Positions 8,945 to 19,212 are shown, counted from the stretch's first letter. The stretch: 32,209 nucleotides of DNA from Streptococcus mitis (GCA_001914195.1 MKYF01000041.1:1-32209); one strand, 5' to 3'. A program made the numbers and translations. The notes: generated from the sequence alone by a model not told the origin.

Positions 8945-10633
8945 TTATCTCGTTTCAACTAAAATATGAGCTTGATCAATCAGCTGTCCATCAACAGTTA
9001 GATTCAGATAAAAATCCAAAGTCTTGTCGGTAGCAAAATACAGGGTTGGTATGCACAAATCTTTTTTACTTTCTCCAGCTTGAAATTGAAGGAATTGAAT
9101 CTCGTCCTGATAGGCGACGCCATGAACACCTGTCCCCGGTTGAATCGAAATCTTAGCCTCCAAAGGAGTACTACTTTCGCTACGTTCAACCTTAAAATGA
9201 AGAGTCTCCCCCTTTGCCACAGCTAGACTTTTTTCTGCAAATACTAGCCCCTGAATAACTTCTTTTTTTGATAAGCTAGGAGTTTTATAGAGTGAAATCT
9301 TGGTCAATACAGGCAAATCCTGTGCCTCCGTGATCATCACGCGCAACTTTTGCGCCTCTACTAGTGGACCTCGCAAGAGGCGCTTATGACCAACTGTGAA
9401 TCTCGTTCCAAATTCCTGCCAGACGCCACCCACCTCTACTTGCACATAAAAAGCAGCGATTCGTTGCCCTAGCTTCAAATCTTCTCTTAACTCAAGCACA
9501 TCGAAAGGTTTAGGTGTCCCTAAGTCAAGTTCTAGCTGGATGGGCAATTCTGCATCGCTTGCCCAAGAACTGGTCTCAAGGCCGTCTGTCAGATGATGAC
9601 AAGCAAAGGTTGCAGAAAGAGCAGGACCAGATACCTTGGCTCCCAGAGATAAATCTTTCCTATAGAGTTCGTCACGATAAGCCGCAAATTCATAGAGGCG
9701 CTTGATATCTCTATCATCAAAGAGACCATCTTGATTCGGCGGAATATTGAGCAAGAGAGGGGTGCCTCTCCCCACCGAGTGAAAGTAGATCTCGACCAAC
9801 TCCTCGAGAGACTTAGGATCCTGATTTTCATGGTAAAACCAGCCCGGCCGGATGGAAACATCTGCCTCACCAATTGAAAAAATCGTACCCGAGGAATCTC
9901 CGTGCTGAAGATAGTCCAACTCTGCTTCTGTTCCTAGTTTATCAGGATTCACCTTTTGCCACAGGGGATCACCTGCATACCCTCGTTCGTTGCCAATCCA
10001 GCGAACGCTGGTGCCTTCTGTTGAAAAGATCAAGCAATCGCCCTGCAGGTCCCTAATGGTTTCAAACCATTTCTCAAATTCATAATTGACCTTTTGAGCG
10101 CCTTCTCCTCTGGCACCATCCATCCAGACCTCAGCAAATTTCCCTCCATTACCATAGGCAGGATTTGATAAGATTTCCTTCAACTGAGACAAATAATAGG
10201 CATTATAGTCCGCTTCTCGATCCACATGATAGAGAGGACTGTGGGCATCCCAAGGCGATAGGTAGACCCCCATATCCATATCAAACTCTGTGGCAGCTTG
10301 GGATACTTCAAGGAGCAAGTCCCCCTCTCCATTCCTCCAAGGACTGGCCTTGACCGAATAATCTGTGTAAGCCGTCGGATAGAGGACAAAGCCGTCGTGG
10401 TGCTTGACCACCAAAATCAACTTTTTAAAGCCCGTTTCCTTGAGCACGCGAACCCACTCACGCGCATCTAACCTGGTCGGATTAAAGCGTTCAGGATCCT
10501 CCTGACCTGTCCCCCATTCCTGGTCATAAAAGGTATTAGGGCCAAAATGGATAAAGGCTGCTAGTTCATCCTCTAAATAAGCTAGCTGGGCCTGACTAGG
10601 CAAGGGCCCGTGCGGTTTTATTTCTCTTACCAT
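8945..10633 (-). CDS. GH29 alpha-L-fucosidase, no signal peptide
   Basis: A 562-residue glycoside hydrolase of family GH29 that removes alpha-linked L-fucose, here probably alpha-1,3/4 linkages of host-type glycans (linkage inferred from similarity to the pneumococcal enzyme). The catalytic (beta/alpha)8 domain spans about 10-330, with VKHHDGF at 76-82 and the nucleophile Asp172 in EVWMDGARGEG. A discoidin-like beta domain follows at about 340-450, then a C-terminal beta domain. No signal peptide or anchor is seen, so it should be cytoplasmic. The ATG at 10633 is one base after the stop of the GH2 gene (TAG-T-ATG), so the two are translationally coupled in one operon. Confidence 0.9.
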   Translation of the reverse strand: MVREIKPHGPLPSQAQLAYLEDELAAFIHFGPNTFYDQEWGTGQEDPERFNPTRLDAREWVRVLKETGFKKLILVVKHHDGFVLYPTAYTDYSVKASPWRNGEGDLLLEVSQAATEFDMDMGVYLSPWDAHSPLYHVDREADYNAYYLSQLKEILSNPAYGNGGKFAEVWMDGARGEGAQKVNYEFEKWFETIRDLQGDCLIFSTEGTSVRWIGNERGYAGDPLWQKVNPDKLGTEAELDYLQHGDSSGTIFSIGEADVSIRPGWFYHENQDPKSLEELVEIYFHSVGRGTPLLLNIPPNQDGLFDDRDIKRLYEFAAYRDELYRKDLSLGAKVSGPALSATFACHHLTDGLETSSWASDAELPIQLELDLGTPKPFDVLELREDLKLGQRIAAFYVQVEVGGVWQEFGTRFTVGHKRLLRGPLVEAQKLRVMITEAQDLPVLTKISLYKTPSLSKKEVIQGLVFAEKSLAVAKGETLHFKVERSESSTPLEAKISIQPGTGVHGVAYQDEIQFLQFQAGESKKDLCIPTLYFATDKTLDFYLNLTVDGQLIDQAHILVETR

Positions 10634-10634
10634 A

Positions 10635-13600
10635 CTACTTCCTATCTACATTTTTCTTTACTTTTTTAGCATGCACTTGCAATTCTGTTAAGGCTAGGGG
10701 ACTGGTCAAGCCTTCAAATCGAAGACGAAAGGCATAGGTTTCCACCTTGTCAAATTCAAAACGAAGCTCTTCAGCCTTGTCGCTTGAAACTTTTCGGATA
10801 GCTGATACAGGTCGCCAATTCTCCTCTTGCTTGAGCAGGGAATCCTTATCTAAATGGTTTGGAGTCCGAGGCAAGGCAGGCTCATTCCCTACATAATAAT
10901 CAATAAAAGTCGGATCCACCGCCACGTATTCTTGATTCTCAACATAATACAAGGTCACGTTATCCACAAATCGCGGTTTTAAAATCCCTGCATCTCCAAA
11001 AAGAATGCCCACGCTAGCTTTCTCTGACTTAGTAATCCAAGTATTGGCTGTCGATTTTTTCCGAGCAATGACCTTGTCATTGAGGTAAGAGGCTGGGTGA
11101 TTTGGCTCTGAATGAGAAGCAAAGACCAGAGGCAGGTTGGACCCTGTCCACTGATTGGAAATAACTTCTCCATCTACACTGGCATCTGTCACATGAATGG
11201 TGACTGTTGCTGGCAACTCACAGCCCGCTACCTGCCCTGTAAGAACATATTCTCCTACCTGAGCATAGACTTGAGGATCGAGTTTATCCCAAGTCACCTT
11301 GGCCGTATCTCGTCTGCCATCTGATAAGACTAGCTTGACTCGGTCTGGTAAGTGTGGGGCTTCCTTGACAAGCGTCCAGACCCTTTCAGGATTAATAGCA
11401 CAAATCCCTTGAACACAAATCTGAGCAGAAGCCTTTATATCCAGCTCCTCAAGATGACCAGATACCGTAAATTCATGAAAGCTTTCCAGATCTTTTTCCG
11501 AGATTGCCTCCCAAACAACCTTTACTCGTTTTGCACTACCGGACTCATAGTCCACCAAAACTGAAGATGGCAACTGTGGATAAGTTCCCTTAGCTGTATA
11601 CAAGCGAAGTGGTCGTACAGAAACTGCCTGCCCTAGCGAGGTATTTTCTGCGACCTGCAGGTGAATTTGATAGGTCTTCCCTTGATAAATGGCGCGGATA
11701 GCCAAGTCACCTGCAGACAAGCAATGAAGTACTCCCTGCTTGATAATGGCGTGGGCACTGCCACTCGTCTCCCAAATCACTTCACTATTCCCCACCTTGT
11801 TCACAGGGTTATCCACAGTTTGTGGATAAAGTCCAATAGCTGGGGAATCCCCTTCTTGTAATCCTGCCTGCTTGTCCACTCGAATCTCAAATAAGCGCTG
11901 ATTTTTCACTGACTGGCAAGCCAAATCCTCTCCCACTAAGAGATCAAAACTTGCTGGCTCTAGTCCTCTGGCACTAGCCTTTGCTCTCACTTGACCTACC
12001 TGCTCCAAGCTCTGAACCAAAAGTACACCTCTGCCATGAAAGGCTTTCCTCTTAAAACGACCATTTTTCTGATCCTTGTAACGTTCACGACTGGCCTGCC
12101 TGCCATTATCCACACCTACAATGCGAGCAGGGCCTTCAATTTCAAAATGAAGCTGATTGGAAGCACTCGGCACCCAATTTCCAGCTTGGTCCAATACATC
12201 AAAATAAAGATAGAGGAGATCTTGCCCATCTGGCTCCAGTTGTATTTTCTCGGCATGAAGCCCAATCTTAGCAACCTTACCTGCAGTCACCACCCTATCT
12301 TCTGCCACAATCTGACCTTGACGGTCGTAGGCCACAGCATGCAATTCTCCTGATTGATAAGTCAAAGGCCATTCGAGATAGAGTTGGTCAGATCCTTCTC
12401 CCTCTTGGTATTTTCGACCGTCTGAAGTCCATTTTTCCTGAAAAGTCTTTCTCCCCTGAGATTTTCCATTGAGAAATAGCTCTACAGAACCAGCATTTGA
12501 ATACACTCGAACAGGGATATCCCCATACTTATCCACAACTTGTTGATAACTCTTGTGGATTTCCCAATTCCAATGGGGCAGAATATGAACCATGGGATGC
12601 TGATTACCATCCAACCACTGACTTTGGTAGAGATAATAGTCATTTTTAGGAATCCCTGCTGTGTCCACAATACCAAAATAAGAACTCTTGACAGGTGTGT
12701 CATTTTGATTGTGCCAAGGAGTCGGCTCACCGATATAGTCCACTCCTATCCAGATAAACTGACCTGCGTAGTCTAGCCGATTTCTATCTGCTATCCAAGA
12801 AGCCGTCGCTGTCTTCCCCCAAGGAACCCGATCATTGCCATAGTCCGACTGTTCAAAATTCCGCACGCGACGATTATCCCCAACCCATTCCTTATCTGGG
12901 CGAAAATAACTATCACGCGTTCGGGTAGCCGATGAGGTTTCAGAGCCATAAAGTCGCCACTTGGGATGTCTTTTGCGAATCCCATCAATATTGTCTTCCG
13001 AGTAATTTAAGCCCACCACATCCAACAAATTGGCTATCTTTTCATGACCTCCAGACCCATCTCCAAAGCGGAACTGATCCATTCCCATGGTCACAAAACG
13101 GCTATCATCAACCTCCTTGACCCTTTCTAGCAAGCGTTTGATAGTCTTCAATGAATGAGCATCGCCATTTGCTTCACTGACTTCATTTCCCAAGGACCAC
13201 ATAAAAATCGCTGGATTGTTCTTACCACGCTCGATCATAGTGCGCAAATCGTAATCTGACCAGAAATCGCCTGCTTTTGCTTCTGGATGAGTCGCTTCTT
13301 CCTCAAAAAAGCGACCATAATCATATTCTTTCTTGCCTCCATACCAGGTATCAAAGGCTTCTTCTTGGATGAGTAGTCCCATTTTGGTAGCCACATCCAG
13401 CAAAATACTACTAGCTGGATTATGGGTGATTCGAATCGCATTGACGCCCATTTCCTTCATCTGGCGCAAGCGTCTCTTAGCAGCTGACCTGTTTTCCACA
13501 GCTCCCAGCGCTCCGTAGTCATGGTGCAGACAAACCCCATGAATCTTCAACCAGCGACCATTTAGAAAGAAACCCTTATCCGCTTGCCAATCCATATAGC

Positions 13601-14423
13601 GGTAACCAAAGCTCTCCTCTCCTTCATCAACCAAAATGTCATTTTTGTAAAGGCGAGTCTTCAATTGGTGAAGGTGAGGATGTTCAATATCCCAAAGCAA
13701 AGGTTGGAAAATTGATATGGCTTGTTGGAAAGAATATTTGTCCCCAGCTTCAATCATTACAGAATCTGTCGCCTGCCAGTCTGACAGCTGTTGTCCATCA
13801 TACCAGATACTCTGCTCCAAATACACCGACACAGACTGAGGTCCATCATTTGAAACCTTACTTGTAAGCTGAGTTTCCACCCATCCATCTCTTTGTTCCT
13901 TTAGCTTGGGACTTTCTATCTTAATCCCATATAAATCCAGATGAACTGCATCTGTCATCAACAATCTTACTTCTCGGTAGATACCACTACCCGAATACCA
14001 ACGACTGCTAGGTTGCTGATTTTCCACAAAAACCGCAAGCTGGTTGGCCGTCCCATCATTTCTTAGATAAGGCGTGATATCATAAGAAAAAGGTGTGTAG
14101 CCATTGGGATAATAACCCAGCACTTGCCCGTTTATATAGACTTGGGCATTCATGTAAACTCCATCAAAGAGCAAACGTACTGATACAAGACTGGTATCAT
14201 CTTCCAAGTAGAACTGTGTACGGTACCAGGCCTGACCACCATTTAGCTGTCCACCCTCATTTTGCGCTGGCGAATACTGATCAAAATCATTGTAAATACT
14301 CCAGTCATGTGGCACTTGAATAGCCTGCCAATTTTCCCTCTGAAAATCCGACACCAAGGCTTCTTCTTTCCCCACCTCTTGACTAAAAAACCAGTGATTT
14401 CGTAAAACTTCTTCTCTTCTCAT
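10635..14423 (-). CDS. GH2 beta-galactosidase-like enzyme with C-terminal Ig-like and discoidin-like domains
   Basis: A 1262-residue GH2 enzyme. The N-terminal jelly-roll domain includes VPHDWS (38-43) and SGSGIYREV (144-152). An Ig-like domain spans about 165-275 and the TIM barrel about 280-590. The general acid/base is Glu414 in MWSLGNE and the nucleophile Glu495 in LYGSET. After this come several Ig-like domains of the DUF4982/Big_4 kind and a C-terminal discoidin-like domain (about 1090-1255). It resembles the catalytic part of the pneumococcal surface beta-galactosidase BgaA but lacks both the YSIRK signal and LPXTG, so it should be cytoplasmic. The start at 14423 follows AGAGGA. First gene of an operon with the GH29 gene, under a cre-overlapped promoter. 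The sugar released (galactose, or possibly glucuronate or another beta-sugar) is inferred from family only. Confidence 0.85.
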   Translation of the reverse strand: MRREEVLRNHWFFSQEVGKEEALVSDFQRENWQAIQVPHDWSIYNDFDQYSPAQNEGGQLNGGQAWYRTQFYLEDDTSLVSVRLLFDGVYMNAQVYINGQVLGYYPNGYTPFSYDITPYLRNDGTANQLAVFVENQQPSSRWYSGSGIYREVRLLMTDAVHLDLYGIKIESPKLKEQRDGWVETQLTSKVSNDGPQSVSVYLEQSIWYDGQQLSDWQATDSVMIEAGDKYSFQQAISIFQPLLWDIEHPHLHQLKTRLYKNDILVDEGEESFGYRYMDWQADKGFFLNGRWLKIHGVCLHHDYGALGAVENRSAAKRRLRQMKEMGVNAIRITHNPASSILLDVATKMGLLIQEEAFDTWYGGKKEYDYGRFFEEEATHPEAKAGDFWSDYDLRTMIERGKNNPAIFMWSLGNEVSEANGDAHSLKTIKRLLERVKEVDDSRFVTMGMDQFRFGDGSGGHEKIANLLDVVGLNYSEDNIDGIRKRHPKWRLYGSETSSATRTRDSYFRPDKEWVGDNRRVRNFEQSDYGNDRVPWGKTATASWIADRNRLDYAGQFIWIGVDYIGEPTPWHNQNDTPVKSSYFGIVDTAGIPKNDYYLYQSQWLDGNQHPMVHILPHWNWEIHKSYQQVVDKYGDIPVRVYSNAGSVELFLNGKSQGRKTFQEKWTSDGRKYQEGEGSDQLYLEWPLTYQSGELHAVAYDRQGQIVAEDRVVTAGKVAKIGLHAEKIQLEPDGQDLLYLYFDVLDQAGNWVPSASNQLHFEIEGPARIVGVDNGRQASRERYKDQKNGRFKRKAFHGRGVLLVQSLEQVGQVRAKASARGLEPASFDLLVGEDLACQSVKNQRLFEIRVDKQAGLQEGDSPAIGLYPQTVDNPVNKVGNSEVIWETSGSAHAIIKQGVLHCLSAGDLAIRAIYQGKTYQIHLQVAENTSLGQAVSVRPLRLYTAKGTYPQLPSSVLVDYESGSAKRVKVVWEAISEKDLESFHEFTVSGHLEELDIKASAQICVQGICAINPERVWTLVKEAPHLPDRVKLVLSDGRRDTAKVTWDKLDPQVYAQVGEYVLTGQVAGCELPATVTIHVTDASVDGEVISNQWTGSNLPLVFASHSEPNHPASYLNDKVIARKKSTANTWITKSEKASVGILFGDAGILKPRFVDNVTLYYVENQEYVAVDPTFIDYYVGNEPALPRTPNHLDKDSLLKQEENWRPVSAIRKVSSDKAEELRFEFDKVETYAFRLRFEGLTSPLALTELQVHAKKVKKNVDRK

Positions 14424-14458
14424 ACAAGCATTCCTCTTTAAACGATTCGATTTACTTG

Positions 14459-14487
14459 ACTATAGCACAAAACAAAAGCGCTTTCAA
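14459..14487 (-). promoter_or_regulatory. Promoter of the GH2-GH29 operon overlapped by a CcpA (cre) site
   Basis: TTGAAA (14482-14487), a 17-nt spacer and TATAGT (14459-14464) preceded by TG make a strong SigA promoter. A palindromic cre-like site, TGAAAGCGCTTTTG on the minus strand (14473-14486), matches the consensus at 12 of 14 positions and covers the -35 and spacer. CcpA binding there would block RNA polymerase, implying carbon catabolite repression. The rest of 14488-14612 shows nothing else. Confidence 0.8.
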
Positions 14488-14612
14488 TACGTCCTCCATC
14501 ACTCCCTAAATACTCAGAAAAGATTCTATAATTTGTGGAGGAGTCTGAAAATCATTCCATATTCAAGCAAACTTTAATTTTCAAGAAATAAGGTCGAACC
14601 TTACAAGAGCCC

Positions 14613-14650
14613 AAAAAACACCCCTCTGAATGTTCATTCCAGAGAGATGT
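14613..14650 (-). terminator. Terminator of the metalloprotease gene
   Basis: The arms at 14618-14628 and 14640-14650 pair over 11 bp (three G-U pairs in the RNA). On the minus strand they are followed by TTTTTT (14613-14618). It lies 11 nt after the metalloprotease stop. Confidence 0.85.
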
Positions 14651-14660
14651 TCCTTTTGTC

Positions 14661-17600
14661 TTAACTATTGTAAATCGATTGTCTAAAGTCATCTGAATCT
14701 TTGAGATAAGCTTTATAAATCGCTTTTTTCAGTTTTTGAACTGGTGTTTCGATAAGCTCAAACTTTTTAGCCGTGATATTTCCTGCTTTTATCTGTTTCA
14801 ACTCCTCTTGGACAGCTTTATGCATCAATTCACTTAACTTCTGACCTGTCAGACTTATTTGCTGACCTTCATATTGGATTGTCAAAGGTTTCAATTGATC
14901 AATCTTAGCTACCCTTTCCTTAAACTGTGCTTTTTTAAACTCAGCATAACTCTTACCATTCAAAATTTTATTGAAAATGTAAATATCAGATAAAGGCTTG
15001 TTCTCAGACTCTGCTGCTTGTTTGTATTGATTTGATACATAAGGTACAAATCCTTCATAATAGCCCAAAGCAGCCATCAATTCAAAGGCTTGTTTTCTAA
15101 AGGTGATATCCCCACTCATACCAGAGTCATTTTGACTAACACCATAAATGGTATCAAACATATCAACAGTATAGTAACCATTTGCTGCAATTTTACCTTT
15201 ATCTGAAAAACCAGCAATGATATAACGATTGACTAGGATATGATTGTCAATCAAACTATCAATATCTGTCAATTTTTTGGCATCTTCTAAGGTCAGAGCT
15301 TGAATCTCCTCACTCTTATGAGTCGGTTTAACTGCTGTATTACGGTAATCTACCCAAGTTCTAGGACCTGTTGAAGTGATTGGCGTTATTTTTTTGAAAT
15401 AACTCATCTTGTCTTCTGCAGATAAGTTTCTACTTGCCTCTGCTTCTAGATAATCTAGAGTATAAAGGACATCAAAACTTCCCTTCATGTAAGATTGCAA
15501 ATCTTCTGCCGTTTTAAATCGATCAGGTGTTTTATTGTAAAATCCATTCTTATCACTCTCATCATATACAAAGTTGAGATTGAAATAAGTATCCTTTTCT
15601 GGATTATAGGAGTTTTCAAAAATACCACGCGCATAAAACTCTGCTCCTGTACCATCTCGACGACCGTGATTATTAAACAAGACCGTTCTATCTAGTAAGT
15701 GCGTCATTTCATGAGAGTAAGTCGCTGAACCCCTATCATCCAGAACCCTATCTGTAAAGTAACGGACACCTAATCCATTGGCCTCAGCTCCCACCTTACT
15801 TACTGGAGAATAGTAATTCATAGGAGTCATAAATTGGTCAACTCCTTTATCAGCTCCACTACCAGTAGCTGGTGACCAAGTGCTATCAATCTGGGCATTC
15901 GGATCACTTGTATATTTCTTCATCGTATCAATAATCAAGCGATTTGTCAGCAACTTATCACGATTTTCTGGTTTTGTTATACGATAAAGAGTATCAACAT
16001 AGTTGGCTTGTTGTACAGCCGCCTTTTCAATTAAAGACTTGACTCTAGCAAGCTCAGCCTGGTACTTAGTTGGATTAGACTGGGCAAGAGAAGTATCTAT
16101 ATAGGAACCAATATTACCATAAGTAATCGTCGCCATATTACTAATCACGTAAACATTTGGTTCTTTCACATTCAAAAGTCCCAAAATAGCAGCCATATTA
16201 GCCTCTTGTTTACGAGGATCCTTTTCCCCAGCTGTCAACTTGCTATACAGACCGACATGCGCTGAAGGATTTTCCTTAGATGATTTTTCAACAATCATAG
16301 CTTGGCTAGATTTTTTAAGCCAAGTATCCGCATCATCTGACGTAAATAGTTGGCGATTGCTGTCTAAAAATTCCTTCAAGCTAGCCTTACCTGTAATGGT
16401 AGATAAATACTTTGTAAATGTTTGAGGACTATTGGTCAACTTCATCTCTTCATAAGACATAGATCCTAGTTTCTTCAAACTATCTAAGGCTGTCATTGTC
16501 TTATTACCAAATGAACTTGGATTAAAGGCCAGAATATCACGAATATTCGTGTCCCCAAATTGAATATTATAAAAACGATTGATATAAGACAGTCCCAACA
16601 AGATCTGCTCTTTGTATTGTTCAAGCTCTTGTTTGACCTTGCTGCGATTTTCAGGGGTATCTCCTATAATTCCCAATGTATGCGAGGCTATCTTTTTGAA
16701 ACTTGACTCAGCTTGCGTCTTCGTCTGATCAAAGCTTTCTTGAATTGACAGTTTTTGAAGATACTCTGTGCGCAACATATCTTTGACTTCTTGGTCAGTG
16801 ATATTTGGGTGTGTTTTTCTGAGCGCAATTCTCCTTGTTATAATATCTCGAGGATCATAAGTAGGCTCTAACTGTGCTTTTAGTTTACTGTCATGTAAGA
16901 AGTCTACTGAGCTCGCGCTTGTGGTCAGAGCAGACACATCCACAGCATCTTCTCTCTCACTATTAGCCGGAAGTAAGTGTGGTTTATCCTCCTGACTACC
17001 AACTAAAACAACTCTCGGTTTCATTGGTTTTGTTATTTGGCTCGCTTCTTGGGGATTAACCAATTCACCAGTTTGTTCATTGATGGCGTAGGTTCTGGTA
17101 AGTGTATTTTCACCAACTTCACCCTCAGAAGCTATCTTTTCCATATTTTTAGCAAGAGAAGGATCCTCTCTTCGCTCCTCGGTAACAGAAATCGGTTGTA
17201 TTACTTTTTCCACATTACCAACTTGAATCACTTTATCGACTGCTGAATTTACTTGTTTAGTAGTATCAGATACCGTCACCTGACCTGTTGCCTTGTCTAG
17301 TTGATAAGTCGTCCTAGTTTCCACCGAACCATCACGCCCTGCAACCGCTACTTTCTCTTGTCTGAACTCCAAAGCAGGATTCACTTGGTAAATCGTTTTA
17401 TGAGATAGGACAGTAGTTTCAACACTCGGTTTAGTTCCAACTTCTACAACTTGATCAACTTTGTTAGCTACTATTTTGACAGTTTTATTCTCAGAAATAT
17501 TTCCACTTGCTTGATCTTTAGTATAAGTAGTAGTAACTTGTTCTTGTCCCTCAACACCCGGAATTTTTACTCTTGTAACGCCGTGGTCTAGTTCCTCATT

Positions 17601-19178
17601 CTTTTCATAAACGGTTTCATAAGGGACGGCTTTGGTCTCCACTTTGGTCTGAGGAAGTTGAGTGTCTTCTTTATACTCTGGGAGAGTCTCCTGTATCTCA
17701 GGCTCACCGGAAACACCGCCTTCATATGATGGAAGAGACGGCTCTACCGAAGGTTCACCGGAAACACCGCCTTCATATGATGGAAGCGCTGGTTCGACCA
17801 AGGATTCGCCGGAAACACCACCTTCATAAGATGGAAGGGACGGTTCTACTAAGGACTCACCGGAAACACCGCCCTCATAAGACGGAAGGGACGGCTCCAC
17901 CAAGGATTCACCGGAAACACCGCCTTCATAAGACGGAAGAGATGACTCTACCGAAGGCTCATCGGAAACACCGCCTTCATAAGATGGAAGCATTGGTTCT
18001 ACCAAGGACTCGCCGGAAACACCGCCGTCATAAGATGGAAGGGGTGGTTCCACCAAGGATTCGCCGGAAACACTACCTTCATAAGAGGGAAGAGGTGGTT
18101 GGACTTCCGGGGCTAGGCTTATGCCATTTTCTTGAGGTTCCTTCTCTTTTGTCCCTACCAGAATTACCTGAGTAACTGGTTCACGAAGCACTTCTCTCCC
18201 TACTTCATTTCGCGTAACAATACCATCGATAACCCTTACTTCTGTTAAGATTCGTTCTTGTCCCTTGGCACCTTCTATAGAAATTCTTTTTTCTCCCTTA
18301 GACAGAGTTGGGTCAGACTGCAATTGAGTTTCAAACTCTATCTCCCCTACCCTAACTTCCAGTTCTGGCTTGTCTTCAATAACAGTTTTCATTCCTTCAT
18401 CTGGTACTTTTTTAGACTCAATACTCATACTTTTTTCAGGAGTTGGATTTAAAACGGGCTCAACTGCGTAGGTCGTTTGAGGAAATTGCACAAGATCTTC
18501 AGTCGAGTTAAATTGAGATGCAGTCTGTGGTACAATCTTCTTAGACTGAGATTCTGAACTTTCATCCTTTTGTGATAATGCTGGCGACTCTACCTTATCA
18601 ACAGAAAGTTCCTTGCTAGCACTATCTCTTACCAAATAATATCCCGTAAATTCATATCCTTGGACTATTTCAGGACTTGGTAGAAACTGACCTTCTACTC
18701 TCTTAACAAGGGCTGGTTGTAATTCTACCAGATTTTCTAAAGCAGAGATGGATGCTCCCCAGCCACCAACAGCAAAGACTGTCACAAGGAAGTAAGACGC
18801 TCCCTTTTTTCTCTTGATTAAAGTGAAGGAAAGCAATAATAATCCTGCTCCCAAGATAAACATCCCATCATTAGAAAACAGACCTGTTTCTGGTAATCTT
18901 GTAGCCAATTTTCGATAGACAAAGTAATATTCTTTTCCTTCTTTGACCTCAATCTTATTTTCTTCAAACCATTGCAACTCAGATTTCAGCTTTTCAGGTA
19001 AATCCTGCTCATCCAAATAATGACTTGAAATTAGTGTTGAACTCGTTTCTGTAGCCTGTACAGGTTGAGCACCCATACCAGCAAAAAATAGACTCGTTCC
19101 TAGCAAGACCGAACAAGCTCCTATTGTATATTTCCTCAAAGAAAAACGCTGCTTTCTCTCAAATTGATATTCTTTCAT
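14661..19178 (-). CDS. M26 zinc metalloprotease (IgA1 protease / Zmp family), cell surface
   Basis: A 1505-residue surface protease. Domains in order: a YSIRK-like signal (FSLRKYTIG); LPETG at 95-99 followed by two membrane segments, the N-terminal sortase/anchor layout typical of streptococcal IgA1 proteases; a first G5-like domain; eight 17-residue repeats; three more G5-like domains; then the catalytic region with HEMTH at 1156-1160 and a third zinc ligand Glu1180, 20 residues on, as in peptidase family M26. It is shorter than the ~1800-1900 residues usual for ZmpB or IgA1 protease. Which substrate it cuts (IgA1 hinge or other host glycoprotein) cannot be decided from sequence. The start at 19178 was chosen because AGGA precedes it; the in-frame ATG at 19193 has no ribosome site. 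Transcribed alone from 19213-19241. Confidence 0.9.
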   Translation of the reverse strand: MKEYQFERKQRFSLRKYTIGACSVLLGTSLFFAGMGAQPVQATETSSTLISSHYLDEQDLPEKLKSELQWFEENKIEVKEGKEYYFVYRKLATRLPETGLFSNDGMFILGAGLLLLSFTLIKRKKGASYFLVTVFAVGGWGASISALENLVELQPALVKRVEGQFLPSPEIVQGYEFTGYYLVRDSASKELSVDKVESPALSQKDESSESQSKKIVPQTASQFNSTEDLVQFPQTTYAVEPVLNPTPEKSMSIESKKVPDEGMKTVIEDKPELEVRVGEIEFETQLQSDPTLSKGEKRISIEGAKGQERILTEVRVIDGIVTRNEVGREVLREPVTQVILVGTKEKEPQENGISLAPEVQPPLPSYEGSVSGESLVEPPLPSYDGGVSGESLVEPMLPSYEGGVSDEPSVESSLPSYEGGVSGESLVEPSLPSYEGGVSGESLVEPSLPSYEGGVSGESLVEPALPSYEGGVSGEPSVEPSLPSYEGGVSGEPEIQETLPEYKEDTQLPQTKVETKAVPYETVYEKNEELDHGVTRVKIPGVEGQEQVTTTYTKDQASGNISENKTVKIVANKVDQVVEVGTKPSVETTVLSHKTIYQVNPALEFRQEKVAVAGRDGSVETRTTYQLDKATGQVTVSDTTKQVNSAVDKVIQVGNVEKVIQPISVTEERREDPSLAKNMEKIASEGEVGENTLTRTYAINEQTGELVNPQEASQITKPMKPRVVLVGSQEDKPHLLPANSEREDAVDVSALTTSASSVDFLHDSKLKAQLEPTYDPRDIITRRIALRKTHPNITDQEVKDMLRTEYLQKLSIQESFDQTKTQAESSFKKIASHTLGIIGDTPENRSKVKQELEQYKEQILLGLSYINRFYNIQFGDTNIRDILAFNPSSFGNKTMTALDSLKKLGSMSYEEMKLTNSPQTFTKYLSTITGKASLKEFLDSNRQLFTSDDADTWLKKSSQAMIVEKSSKENPSAHVGLYSKLTAGEKDPRKQEANMAAILGLLNVKEPNVYVISNMATITYGNIGSYIDTSLAQSNPTKYQAELARVKSLIEKAAVQQANYVDTLYRITKPENRDKLLTNRLIIDTMKKYTSDPNAQIDSTWSPATGSGADKGVDQFMTPMNYYSPVSKVGAEANGLGVRYFTDRVLDDRGSATYSHEMTHLLDRTVLFNNHGRRDGTGAEFYARGIFENSYNPEKDTYFNLNFVYDESDKNGFYNKTPDRFKTAEDLQSYMKGSFDVLYTLDYLEAEASRNLSAEDKMSYFKKITPITSTGPRTWVDYRNTAVKPTHKSEEIQALTLEDAKKLTDIDSLIDNHILVNRYIIAGFSDKGKIAANGYYTVDMFDTIYGVSQNDSGMSGDITFRKQAFELMAALGYYEGFVPYVSNQYKQAAESENKPLSDIYIFNKILNGKSYAEFKKAQFKERVAKIDQLKPLTIQYEGQQISLTGQKLSELMHKAVQEELKQIKAGNITAKKFELIETPVQKLKKAIYKAYLKDSDDFRQSIYNS
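17685..18092 (-). repeat. Eight 51-bp coding repeats in the metalloprotease
   Basis: Eight contiguous units of 17 codons with consensus LPSYEGGVSGESLVEPS; a degenerate ninth starts LPEYKED. Units differ mainly at the last position and in SLV/PSV, and several are nearly identical at DNA level, so copy number is likely unstable. Pro/Ser/Glu-rich repeats like this act as a stalk between the anchor and the catalytic domain. Confidence 0.9.
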
Positions 19179-19212
19179 CCTATATCCTATCATTCATTAT
19201 TATTGTATATTT

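Noticed and set aside
9004..13518. Numerous 60-120 residue frames on both strands within the GH29 and GH2 genes
   Set aside because: All overlap the two well-supported glycosidase genes and lack initiation signals or family features.
17685..18092. Regular repeats that could suggest a CRISPR array
   Set aside because: The units are contiguous 51-bp coding repeats with no unique spacers and stay in frame in the protease.
17726..18175. Plus-strand frame of 149 residues rich in Arg, Lys and His
   Set aside because: It is the complement of the 51-bp coding repeats in the metalloprotease; the periodic composition reflects those repeats.
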